A stretch of DNA of 64,000 nucleotides from NCBI RefSeq assembly GCF_014203225.1, contig NZ_JACHIO010000001.1, forward strand, positions 310,001 through 374,000, given 5' to 3'. Source of the stretch: Granulicella mallensis (GTDB taxonomy: Bacteria > Acidobacteriota > Terriglobia > Terriglobales > Acidobacteriaceae). The translations under genes were made by a program, and so were the position numbers. This document shows positions 8,585 through 16,676 of the stretch, piece after piece (positions within the stretch are counted from its first letter, which is position 1; each line of letters begins with the position of its first letter). The notes below the pieces were generated by a model. It saw only the letters and a program-made list of their open reading frames with translations, was not told the origin of the DNA and did no database searches.

Positions 8585-10315
8585 CTAGAAGCGTCGTTCG
8601 TGACAGCCCTTACCGTCGGTGACAGACGTCAGCACCTGGTTCTCGGCTGTAAGCGAACGGCTGAAGCAGTTACCCAGCGAGTCGTTGCTTTGATAGGACG
8701 CGCTCGATTTGCCTGCCGCAGCCGTGAGGTTCTCGCTGGCGTTTAACTGCAACGTGTCGTTGGAGTTGACCTGCTCCTGCGTATTGCTCTCGAAGAGCGG
8801 GAATCCGTTGAGGGTCTTCGACTCAGTCATCAGGTTCTGCTGGTTCGCCGTCGTTGCCTGCGTGAAGGTCCCGTTAGCATTGGCAATGAACGAGAAGTTC
8901 ACCGTCAACGGGTACGACACATGCCTGGACTCCGTTTCCACCAGAATGCCGCTCCGCGTGGTGGTCTTTGAATCGACGGTACTGGCTTGAACGGCGTTCT
9001 GCACGTCACCGCCTGTATTCGGATTGACGTTGAAGGTCTGCGTGCTGAGGAAGTTGACCTGCTGCTCAACCGTCGTTTCTACACGGCCGTGCGAGGTGTT
9101 GACGAAGCCGCTGATGGTGAAAGACCGGTCAGAACCGACCGCGACTGTGCCCGTGACTACACCGCTGGTGCTGGTCGTGAGGTTTTCGTTCACCTGTGGG
9201 GTTGGAGCAGCGCTGAGAGCGTTGCCGATCAGACCGCCACTGACCTCTTTGCTGCCATGGTCAGTGAAGACGAGCATGTTCGCGGTGGCGAGGAAGAGGG
9301 TGTTGGCGTTGAAGACGCTGATGCCGACGATGTGCTGGCTGCCATCGCCGAGCACGCCGGCATAGGGTGTGAGGTCAACTCGGTAGGGCTTGAAGTTAAG
9401 CGTCTGCACGCCGGTGATGGGCTCCCAGAGGAAGGGATCGATGCCACCGGTGAAGATGAAGGGGAAGACCGGCGCGACGCCGGCGGGTTTGCCGTCGATG
9501 GTGATCTCGGTCTCGCGGAACGCGGTGTTGCCGCAACTCTCCAGCGTGCCGGTCTGGTCGTTGGGCACGCACAAGTAATAGAACTCATCGTTGGACTGGT
9601 TCTGCGCGAAGACGTCGAGGTAGACCTTCTCTACGTTTCGCGGCAGGTTGAGGGTCTGGGTGACCTGATCGGTAGTGGTGTTGAGCGTGGCGGGGCCGTT
9701 GCCGACGCTTACCGGCACGATGATGTCCGGCACGACGGGAGCCGGGGTAAAGCGGGCGACAGGGTAAAATTCGAGCGCCGCGCTCGCGAAGATCGTGCTG
9801 GTGTCAACGGAGTTGACGATGTTGCCGATGCTGGCGAGGCCGGTCTGCGGCGTCTTGAAAAAGGCCGTGAGATCGGTGAGGTCACGCTCGACGTGCCAGG
9901 AGGGGCTCAGATTGCTGCGGGGCTCTGCGGTAGTGCCGTAGAAGATGTTGACGTCGCCAAGATAGAACCAGGCGCTGCGATCGAATTGGTTCCCGGACGA
10001 TACGGTGAAATCTGCCGTGAGAACGACCTTGGCCCATGGCCCGGGGCAGTCGGCGGGAGGGGTGTAGGTGAGCGGCGCGCCGTTGAAGCTGGCAAACGGC
10101 GCATTGGAGAGCAGCGAAACAATGCAGGGTTTGGTGTCTGGCCGCGTGACCAGCGGCTCCGCACTAACGGGATTGGAAGAGCCAATCTGCGGGTTTGACG
10201 GAGCGAGGACGACCTGCGCGGAGGCAGCGCCACAAAATACAGAGGCGAGTAAAAGGAGCTTGGAGACGGAGGGGAGGGGGTTGAAGACACGCAAGCCAAC
10301 TGCTGTTTTATTCAT
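8585..10315 (-). CDS. Secreted peptide-N4-asparagine amidase A-type protein
   Basis: 576-residue exported protein resembling peptide-N-glycosidase A enzymes, which cleave the amide bond between N-glycans and Asn. Residues 1-33 form a signal peptide ending CGAASA. The following region (about 35-370) contains the family-like segments PWAKVVLTADFTVSSGNQFDR, WFYLGDVNIFYGTTAEP, WHVERDLTDLTAFF and a long beta-sandwich stretch including DVFAQNQSNDEFYYLCVPND. The C-terminal 200 residues are Thr/Ser/Asn-rich with many beta strands. Acid-active PNGases have been described from Terriglobus, which fits the proposed lineage. The family match is from recognition, not alignment; catalytic residues are not assigned. 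Neighbours do not form an operon with it. Confidence 0.78.
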   Translation of the reverse strand: MNKTAVGLRVFNPLPSVSKLLLLASVFCGAASAQVVLAPSNPQIGSSNPVSAEPLVTRPDTKPCIVSLLSNAPFASFNGAPLTYTPPADCPGPWAKVVLTADFTVSSGNQFDRSAWFYLGDVNIFYGTTAEPRSNLSPSWHVERDLTDLTAFFKTPQTGLASIGNIVNSVDTSTIFASAALEFYPVARFTPAPVVPDIIVPVSVGNGPATLNTTTDQVTQTLNLPRNVEKVYLDVFAQNQSNDEFYYLCVPNDQTGTLESCGNTAFRETEITIDGKPAGVAPVFPFIFTGGIDPFLWEPITGVQTLNFKPYRVDLTPYAGVLGDGSQHIVGISVFNANTLFLATANMLVFTDHGSKEVSGGLIGNALSAAPTPQVNENLTTSTSGVVTGTVAVGSDRSFTISGFVNTSHGRVETTVEQQVNFLSTQTFNVNPNTGGDVQNAVQASTVDSKTTTRSGILVETESRHVSYPLTVNFSFIANANGTFTQATTANQQNLMTESKTLNGFPLFESNTQEQVNSNDTLQLNASENLTAAAGKSSASYQSNDSLGNCFSRSLTAENQVLTSVTDGKGCHERRF

Positions 10316-10637
10316 TGGGAGATCATCCTTGGACTGCGGCAGAACAATACCACAATGATCTCAACGATGACTACTATATTGCTAAAAGTTCACAATAGTG
10401 AATAAATGTGGAGGTTTCAGGTGATCTCAGAAAACGTTGCATCGTTTTTGCTTCGCATCCAGAAGCCCCTGGCCAATACCCCCTACAGTCGCACCCCGTG
10501 CGCTTTAGTTGGTAGATATGGGGTTCCGTCAGAATTCGGACATTTGAGCGTCCATCCCGCGTACAGCAATCCCTTTTGGTATGGTGAATGTGTCCAGGCA
10601 CGTCGAGACGGTAAGACGAAGCATCCGGGAGGCGTGA
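10316..10637. other. Divergent intergenic region
   Basis: Lies between the PNGase-type gene (minus) and the deacetylase gene (plus) and must hold both promoters. The stretch 10360-10410 is AT-rich. I see no further gene, repeat or convincing operator. Confidence 0.5.
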
Positions 10638-11609
10638 GTGGAGATACCGCAGTGGCTGCCCGCAGAGAAACAGGCGGCTATCTGTTTCACTATCGACGAC
10701 ATTCACCCTGGCAAAAGCAGCGATGCTTACGAAGCCGGCGGCGACCTGGAGAAAGGTGCTCTAGGCCACGTCCAATGGCTTCTGGAGCGCCACCCTCAGC
10801 TCCGCGCCACACTCTTCGTTACTGCCGACTGGCGGGAGCTTGCTCCGCATGTCACACGCCCTCTGCTGGCCCAAATTCCTATTCTGCGAGACTCCATCTA
10901 CCTCACTAAGGTCCGTCCCCTGGGCGAGATGCGTCTCAGCCGCCATCCCGAATTCGTTGCCTATCTCAAAAGCCTTCCACGTACGGATGTTTCCCTGCAT
11001 GGTCTCCACCACATCCGTAAGGGCAAGCAGATTCCCATGGAATTCCTCGGCAAAGACCGCGCCGAATGCGATGCGATGCTCTCCGAAATGATCTCCATCT
11101 TCCGCGAAGCGAGTCTTCCCTTCTCGCCCGGAATGTGCCCACCCGCATGGGCCTACAACGACGACCTCGGCTCTGCCATGCTGGCCCAGGGCCTGCAATT
11201 TGTCGCCCCTACCCGCGATATCCGTACACCCATCGCATCCGGCGCGGTTACGGCCATGAGTGGCGTGCAGGGCGTCTCTCTGATCCATCCGGAATGGCTC
11301 TACCCTGAATCGCTCCAGGGCGGCCGGCTTTTACACTTCAGCAGCAATTTTCAGGCCACCTCACCCATCGAACGAGCCTTCGAGATCATCGAAAACAACG
11401 GACTGGTGGCCATCAAGGCTCATATCATCAAGAACACCTACGGCCACATCATGCTTGACGGTATGGACGATCTTTATCGCAACTATCTCGACCTCGTGTT
11501 TACAGAACTGGACCGGCGATACGGCAACCGCCTCTGGTGGACATCGATGGCGGAAATCACGGCCTGCGTCAACGAACGAAGAACTAGCGAGCTACCGGTA
11601 TGCGCGTAG
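10638..11609 (+). CDS. Polysaccharide deacetylase-like (NodB/DUF2334 type) protein
   Basis: 323-residue cytoplasmic protein (no signal peptide) with a polysaccharide-deacetylase-like barrel. The start is GTG at 10638, preceded by GGGAGG. The motif ICFTIDDIHPG (about residues 15-25) gives the paired Asp of the NodB fold, and DVSLHGLHHIRKGKQ (about 115-130) supplies the His motif that would bind the metal. SPGMCPPAWAYND resembles the substrate-side loop with Pro and Trp. This suggests metal-dependent hydrolysis of an N- or O-acyl group from a sugar. It overlaps the following GNAT gene by 10 bases, so the two are translationally coupled, and the pair may remodel acyl groups on one glycan or glycolipid. 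Substrate unknown. Confidence 0.75.
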   Translation: MEIPQWLPAEKQAAICFTIDDIHPGKSSDAYEAGGDLEKGALGHVQWLLERHPQLRATLFVTADWRELAPHVTRPLLAQIPILRDSIYLTKVRPLGEMRLSRHPEFVAYLKSLPRTDVSLHGLHHIRKGKQIPMEFLGKDRAECDAMLSEMISIFREASLPFSPGMCPPAWAYNDDLGSAMLAQGLQFVAPTRDIRTPIASGAVTAMSGVQGVSLIHPEWLYPESLQGGRLLHFSSNFQATSPIERAFEIIENNGLVAIKAHIIKNTYGHIMLDGMDDLYRNYLDLVFTELDRRYGNRLWWTSMAEITACVNERRTSELPVCA

Positions 11610-12577
11610 AAATCAATCCTCCAGACCTGGACTCAGAATATCTCCGCTGCCTGAACGCCTGCTTCCCCGGCTGGGGCGATAGGCAGATGGCTCAGTGGGC
11701 CTTTCGGCGTGGGCTGGCTCCTGATCCCATGCCGGATCTGATGGTGCTCCGCGAAGAGAACGAACTACTGGCGGGTTCAGCCGTTAGCTACCGCAGCGTC
11801 GTCTTGCCCAACGGCAGCAGGGTCCGGGCAGGCATCATGACGGGATCGTGGACGCTGCCCGCTGCCCGTGGTCGTGGATGCTTCGCACGCATCATCGAGG
11901 AGTCGGTGGCGATTACGCGGGAGCGCGGAGGAGCTTTGCTGTTGGCTTTCGTGACAGAGGACAATCCGAGCTGCAGGCAACTACTGAAGGCGGGAGCGGC
12001 GCCCGTTCCGACTTCCTATTTATTTACCGATCTCGAGGCTTCCCGGCCTGAAGAGAAAGCTGCTTCGGGGCTTGTCCTTTTCAAGGATGCGGAGCTTTCC
12101 GAAGCTGTCGCGTTTTGGGCGAAAGATCACGAGGGAAAATGCCGCTTCGACTACTCCAGCCTTGAAGACTGGAAAGGACAGTTCATCGATCGTCCCGGAA
12201 GCGTAGAAATCGTTCGCAACGCATCAGGAGCCTTCGCCGTCATCGATAGGAATCCAACGACCGATAGAATCCTGGCCTGGTGGGCACCCTCACAAACATC
12301 CGCGCTTCAGCTCTTGAACGAGCTTCGCGCCGCTGCCCTATCCAAGGGACGTAAACTCTTCACCTTTTCGACCGATGCGGCCATCGCAGCACAATGCGAG
12401 GCAATGGGTTTCAAAAGAAAACCTGGCTATCTCACGGTAATGGTCACCGATTGGGAGCGACTGGGACAGGCATTGCAGACGACAGTTTTGCAGGAGCCTG
12501 ACCACCATGCGCTCCTCAACCCTGCGAGTCCCTGGTTTGCCGGAGAATGGGACATCCAATCCGGTGACCGCATGTAA
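11600..12577 (+). CDS. GNAT family N-acetyltransferase
   Basis: 325-residue protein. Residues 1-150 form a GNAT fold with the acetyl-CoA-binding loop PAARGRGCFARII (Arg/Gln-x-x-Gly-x-Gly/Ala class), preceded by the beta strand GIMTGSWTLP and followed by LLLAFVTEDNPSCRQLLKAGA, a typical beta4-beta5 splay. The C-terminal half (160-325) looks like a second, degenerate GNAT-like lobe. Such tandem GNAT proteins often acylate sugars or aminoglycosides. The ATG at 11600 lies inside the last codons of the deacetylase-like gene, so the two form an operon. The donor is probably acetyl-CoA; the acceptor is unknown. Confidence 0.8.
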   Translation: MRVEINPPDLDSEYLRCLNACFPGWGDRQMAQWAFRRGLAPDPMPDLMVLREENELLAGSAVSYRSVVLPNGSRVRAGIMTGSWTLPAARGRGCFARIIEESVAITRERGGALLLAFVTEDNPSCRQLLKAGAAPVPTSYLFTDLEASRPEEKAASGLVLFKDAELSEAVAFWAKDHEGKCRFDYSSLEDWKGQFIDRPGSVEIVRNASGAFAVIDRNPTTDRILAWWAPSQTSALQLLNELRAAALSKGRKLFTFSTDAAIAAQCEAMGFKRKPGYLTVMVTDWERLGQALQTTVLQEPDHHALLNPASPWFAGEWDIQSGDRM

Positions 12578-12622
12578 TCGACCTCTGACTTACGTATCAG
12601 ACTGCCGGGGATACCGCCCCGA

Positions 12623-14869
12623 TCAGGCGATGTTGACCTTTGGCATCGGAAGCAGATCTTCGATTCGTACCGGCAGATCGCGAACACGGATCCCAGTCGC
12701 GTGATAGACCGCACTGGTAATCGCCGCGGCAACACCGGCCAGTCCAATCTCACCCACTCCGCGGACGCCAAGAGCATTCAGATTGTAGTCCGGATAGTCC
12801 AGGAAAGTGACCTCGATCTGCGGTGTATCTGCATTGACCGCCATCACATAATCGGCAAGATTGTTGTTGATGGGAGCACCGGAACGGCTGTCGTACATCG
12901 TCTCCTCGAACAGAGCCATACCGATACCCATCACCACTGCGCCTTCAATCTGGTTCCGCGCCGGTCGAGGATTCATGATGCGTCCAGCATCAATGACAGT
13001 GACGACCCGGTTGATACGAAGACGTGCGATCTCTGGTTGCCAACCAATCTCTACAAACTGTGCTCCGTAGGAATGAAAGGAGTACTTGGGCTTCGAGTCT
13101 TCGAGTGTTCCCTCCGATTTGCCCTGGCCAGAAACGGAGTTGACCTTGGCTATTTGAAGGACCTCTGCCATTGGAACCGCGCCCTGAGCCTGTCCTTTCT
13201 GGCGCACCATGCCGTCGGCAAGCTCTAGATCTTCGGGCTTCTTCCCTTTGAAGGAAGACCCGTCCGACTTAACGGCCACGAGCAATAATGCCTGACTTGC
13301 CTTCTGTGCAGCTTCAAGGACAGCGGGTGTCACTGAAGCTGTCACCCAGGAGCCTCCGGAGATCGGGCCAGAAGGAAGCGCTGAATCTCCAAGCACGACG
13401 TCAATCTTGCTGACAGGGATGCCGGTCTCGTGACTCACAATCTGAGCCAGCACCGTATAAGTGCCGCCTCCAATATCCTGCGTGCCGCACGCAACACGTG
13501 CAGAGCCATCCTGTCGCAGCTCTACGCTCGCCTGGGTCTCCGAACGCGCTGCAAGCCAGGAACAGGCAGCAACTCCCCATCCGAGAGTGACCCCGTCCTT
13601 TTTCATAGAGCCGATCTGCGGTGTGCGATTGGACCAGCCAAACTTTTCAGCACCGACCGTCAGGCACTCCTTCATGTGCCGCGAGGAAAATGGAATGTTC
13701 AGACTCTCATCCATCTCCGGTTCGTTTTTAAGTCTGAACTGGACAGGATCCATCTTCAGGCTGACGGCTAACTCGTCCATCGCGGACTCCAATGCAAACA
13801 GTCCAGGGACTGCACCAGGTCCGCGCATCGCCGTGGGATTGCCAACGTTTCGACGCGCCAATCCGCCCGTTACGAGCAAATTCTGAGTGCTATAGATGAA
13901 CGGTGTAATCTCACCGCACCCTTCATCGTAGTCATCCAGCATCGAGGTATGGTTGACGTAATCCTGTTGCACCGCCGTCAGCTTTCCATCGGGTTCTGCC
14001 GCTAACTGAATGCGCTGCTCGATAGCGGGCCGATGGCCGACGTTCTGAAACATCATCTGCCTGCTCACAACGAGCTTGACGGGACGGTTCAAGTTGCGTG
14101 CACACGCGGCTGCCAAAGCGCTCTGAGGCCAGGGCCAGAGTTTGCCTCCGAACCCGGAACCAAGAAACCGCGTGATGACCTGTACTTGCTCCGGAGGAAC
14201 ACCCAGCATCTGCGCAAGCACGTCACGATGGTTGACGACAGCCTGCGAGGTCTCATAAAGAGTGAACTTCTGGCCGTCGTAGACAGCAACAGACGCATGG
14301 AGCTCGATTGGATTGTGCGTCTCGACGGGGGTCGTATAAACCTCGTCTACTTTGACCTTCGCACTCTTCAACGCCGTAGCGGTGTCCCCGCGTTTGCTCT
14401 TCTCCTCTGGCTTGTCAGTCGTGAGCGGTGAACCTAATAGCTTGCTGTTTGCATCGGGTTTATCCCGGTTGTAGGTGACCTTTACGCTCTCGGCGGCAGC
14501 TCGCGCCTGCTCGACGGTGTTTGCCACGACGACCGCTACATATTGGCCGTAGTAACGAATCTCGTCATCTTCGAACGGAGGACGTTTTTCGTCGAGGATC
14601 AAAGACATGCCTGCCGCTGGAGGCACGCGATATAGCTTGCCGATGTTGGCACGATGGTAGACGGCGACTACTCCCGTCATCTTCTCCGCCTGGGCGCTAT
14701 CAAGGTTTGCGATAGAACCCTTTGCAATGGTGGCACAGACCGGCCAGGCATAAAGAAGGCCCGGAAAGTGGTGGTCGGAGGCATACATCGCCGCGCCGCT
14801 CACCTTCAACGGACCGTCTACGCGGCGAGTTGCAACCCCGATAATCTTCGACTCGCTGATTTGATCCAT
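12623..14869 (-). CDS. paoC: Molybdopterin-binding subunit of xanthine dehydrogenase-family aldehyde oxidoreductase
   Basis: 748-residue large subunit of the xanthine dehydrogenase/aldehyde oxidase family, closest in layout to PaoC (YagR) of periplasmic aldehyde oxidase. It has the a/b hammerhead domain (residues about 20-130) and the Mo-cofactor domain, with FLGSGFGGKLWPW, AMRGPGAVPG and the catalytic GVGEIGLAG (Glu707) that activates the Mo-bound water. It has no signal peptide and would be co-exported with the Tat-bearing Fe-S subunit. It lies 11 bases downstream of the FAD subunit and is last in a three-gene operon. Reaction: oxidation of aldehydes or N-heterocycles to acids; substrate unproven. 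The gene symbol is by family layout only. Confidence 0.9.
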   Translation of the reverse strand: MDQISESKIIGVATRRVDGPLKVSGAAMYASDHHFPGLLYAWPVCATIAKGSIANLDSAQAEKMTGVVAVYHRANIGKLYRVPPAAGMSLILDEKRPPFEDDEIRYYGQYVAVVVANTVEQARAAAESVKVTYNRDKPDANSKLLGSPLTTDKPEEKSKRGDTATALKSAKVKVDEVYTTPVETHNPIELHASVAVYDGQKFTLYETSQAVVNHRDVLAQMLGVPPEQVQVITRFLGSGFGGKLWPWPQSALAAACARNLNRPVKLVVSRQMMFQNVGHRPAIEQRIQLAAEPDGKLTAVQQDYVNHTSMLDDYDEGCGEITPFIYSTQNLLVTGGLARRNVGNPTAMRGPGAVPGLFALESAMDELAVSLKMDPVQFRLKNEPEMDESLNIPFSSRHMKECLTVGAEKFGWSNRTPQIGSMKKDGVTLGWGVAACSWLAARSETQASVELRQDGSARVACGTQDIGGGTYTVLAQIVSHETGIPVSKIDVVLGDSALPSGPISGGSWVTASVTPAVLEAAQKASQALLLVAVKSDGSSFKGKKPEDLELADGMVRQKGQAQGAVPMAEVLQIAKVNSVSGQGKSEGTLEDSKPKYSFHSYGAQFVEIGWQPEIARLRINRVVTVIDAGRIMNPRPARNQIEGAVVMGIGMALFEETMYDSRSGAPINNNLADYVMAVNADTPQIEVTFLDYPDYNLNALGVRGVGEIGLAGVAAAITSAVYHATGIRVRDLPVRIEDLLPMPKVNIA

Positions 14870-14880
14870 CGTTCCGCCTC

Positions 14881-15885
14881 CTATGCGATCTGGCTGACCT
14901 GCCCCATGGTGTGCACCAGGCAGCGTTTGGCAAGCTCCACTTTGAATCCGTTCTGACTCTGTGGCCTGGCACCATGCAGCGCCGCTTCGGCTGCCGCGCG
15001 GAAGTTCGCCTCGGTCGCGGCTTTGCCCATAAGCACCTTTTCCGCTTCCAGGGCACGCCAGGGCCTGGTGCCTACGCCACCCATTGCCACGCGAACATAG
15101 GTAATGCGATCTCCATCCTTTTTCATCACGATCGCTGCTGAAGCAAGCGCGAACTCATAGGACGCACGGTCACGCAACTTCAGATAACCGCTCTTTGCGC
15201 CAACGACTGGCTTGGACAACGTGATGTGGGTAATCAGATCCCCCGGCTGCAAAACCGTCTCACGCTCCGGGGTCGATCCGGGAAGAAGATAGAACTCCGA
15301 GACAGGCACAGCGCGTTGGCCGTTTTTGCCTTCGATGTGCACGACCGCTTCGAGGGCCATCAGAGCAACATTCTGGTCGGAAGGATTTGTAGCAATGCAG
15401 TGCTCACTGGTGCCAAGGATTGCCAACATACGGTTGTAGCCGCCGATCGCAGAACAACCCGAACCAGGCTGACGTTTGTTGCAGGCCGATGCAGTGTCCC
15501 GGTAATACACACAACGCGTCTTTTGCAGGAGATTGCCTGCAGTCGTCGCCATGTTTCGCAACTGTGGCGATGCTCCTGCGAGAAGAGCCTGGGACAGGAC
15601 GGCATACTGTTCCTTCACCGTCGCGTCCTGCGCCACATCGGCATTCCGCGCAAGAGCGCCAATCTTCAGGCCGCCCTCCGAAGTTCGTTCTATCTTGTCG
15701 AGCGGAAGACCGTTGATGTCTACAAGCTGACGTGGGCGCTCTACATTCAACTTCATGTAGTCCACGAGATTCGTTCCACCCGCAATAAAGCGAACGTCCG
15801 CTCCGTTCTGTGCGGTCGCCGACTGCGCCTGTGCCTTGACGGCGTCGGGAATCGTCTTGGCGGTGACAAGCTGAAAGAGTTCCAT
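14881..15885 (-). CDS. paoB: FAD-binding subunit with [4Fe-4S] insertion (PaoB type)
   Basis: 334-residue FAD subunit of the molybdenum hydroxylase. The ATG at 15885 is chosen because GGAGGG lies just upstream; a frame to 15957 overlaps the previous gene and has no ribosome site. FIAGGTNLVDYMKL (about 33-46) is the FAD pyrophosphate loop and ATTAGNLLQ the second FAD motif. Cys125, Cys135, Cys144 and Cys163 lie in the insertion KTRCVYYRD...SACNKRQPGSGCS, which in PaoB-type subunits binds an extra [4Fe-4S] cluster absent from ordinary xanthine dehydrogenases. Electrons pass from Mo through Fe-S to FAD. Starts 16 bases after the Fe-S subunit stop. Confidence 0.9.
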   Translation of the reverse strand: MELFQLVTAKTIPDAVKAQAQSATAQNGADVRFIAGGTNLVDYMKLNVERPRQLVDINGLPLDKIERTSEGGLKIGALARNADVAQDATVKEQYAVLSQALLAGASPQLRNMATTAGNLLQKTRCVYYRDTASACNKRQPGSGCSAIGGYNRMLAILGTSEHCIATNPSDQNVALMALEAVVHIEGKNGQRAVPVSEFYLLPGSTPERETVLQPGDLITHITLSKPVVGAKSGYLKLRDRASYEFALASAAIVMKKDGDRITYVRVAMGGVGTRPWRALEAEKVLMGKAATEANFRAAAEAALHGARPQSQNGFKVELAKRCLVHTMGQVSQIA

Positions 15886-15901
15886 AGCCGATAACCCTCC
15901 T

Positions 15902-16540
15902 CTAGGACATGCGCCGAACTGCCTGCACGGCAGCAACGATGTTGGGGTAAGCGCCACAACGGCATATGTTGCCGCTCATCGCCTCTCGCACGTCTGCGTC
16001 TGTCTTCCCCCAGGGCTCTTTGACCATGGCGACAGCGGACATGATCTGTCCTGACGTGCAGTAACCGCATTGAAAACCGTCGTGCTCCACAAAAGCGTCC
16101 TGCATCGGGTGCAGATTTTCCGGTCCGCCGATACCTTCAATCGTTGTGATCTCGGCGTTCTGTTGCATCACGGCGAGCGCCAGGCAGCTATTGATTCTGC
16201 GCTCGTTCACATGGACGGTACATGCACCGCACTGGCCATGGTCGCAGCCTTTCTTGGTCCCGGTCAGATGCAGGGTCTCGCGCAGCGTGTCCAGCAGCGT
16301 CGCTCGCGGATCGACCTGCACAGCATGAGACTGTCCATTCACCCGAAGCGTAATGGGGACTGTGCCGGGAATCTTTGTCGATGCGGCTTCAGTTGGAGCA
16401 GCCTCCGCTGACGCGGAAGAGGATGCAAGAGGCGCTATTGCGGTAGCTGCCGTTGCCGCTCCAACGTGAGACAGAAATGACCGGCGTGTCAGTCGGCCCA
16501 AAGACGTTTTCGGCTCGTTCTCGTGCTCGTCGATTGCCAT
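15902..16540 (-). CDS. paoA: Tat-exported [2Fe-2S] subunit of periplasmic aldehyde oxidoreductase (PaoA type)
   Basis: 212-residue small subunit. The ATG at 16540 follows GGAGGG and gives a twin-arginine signal LTRRSFLSHVGAA (Arg19-Arg20) with an Ala-rich core, so the folded complex is probably exported by Tat to the periplasm. The plant-type [2Fe-2S] domain has Cys99, Cys104, Cys107 and Cys119 (GCDHGQCGACTVH); the second, helical [2Fe-2S] domain has Cys158, Cys161, Cys193 and Cys195 (QCGYCTSG, ICRCGAYPNI). First gene of the operon. No XdhC/PaoD-like maturation chaperone is visible nearby, so it must be elsewhere if the enzyme is active. Confidence 0.93.
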   Translation of the reverse strand: MAIDEHENEPKTSLGRLTRRSFLSHVGAATAATAIAPLASSSASAEAAPTEAASTKIPGTVPITLRVNGQSHAVQVDPRATLLDTLRETLHLTGTKKGCDHGQCGACTVHVNERRINSCLALAVMQQNAEITTIEGIGGPENLHPMQDAFVEHDGFQCGYCTSGQIMSAVAMVKEPWGKTDADVREAMSGNICRCGAYPNIVAAVQAVRRMS

Positions 16541-16676
16541 GGTTCGCCCTCCGAAAGCATCCGGATCGATGCAAAACAGTATTTCACAATGGCTCAAGAG
16601 GTGAAACAGACCCTGCCTCCTCTGCCACGCATCATGATGTCGCATCCGACCCCGGCGGCTGCTAGTTTAGTGATGG

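Noticed and set aside
8987-10198. 403-codon plus-strand open frame
   Set aside because: Entirely antisense to the PNGase-type gene; low-complexity Val/Gly/Asp/Glu-rich shadow with no recognisable motif.
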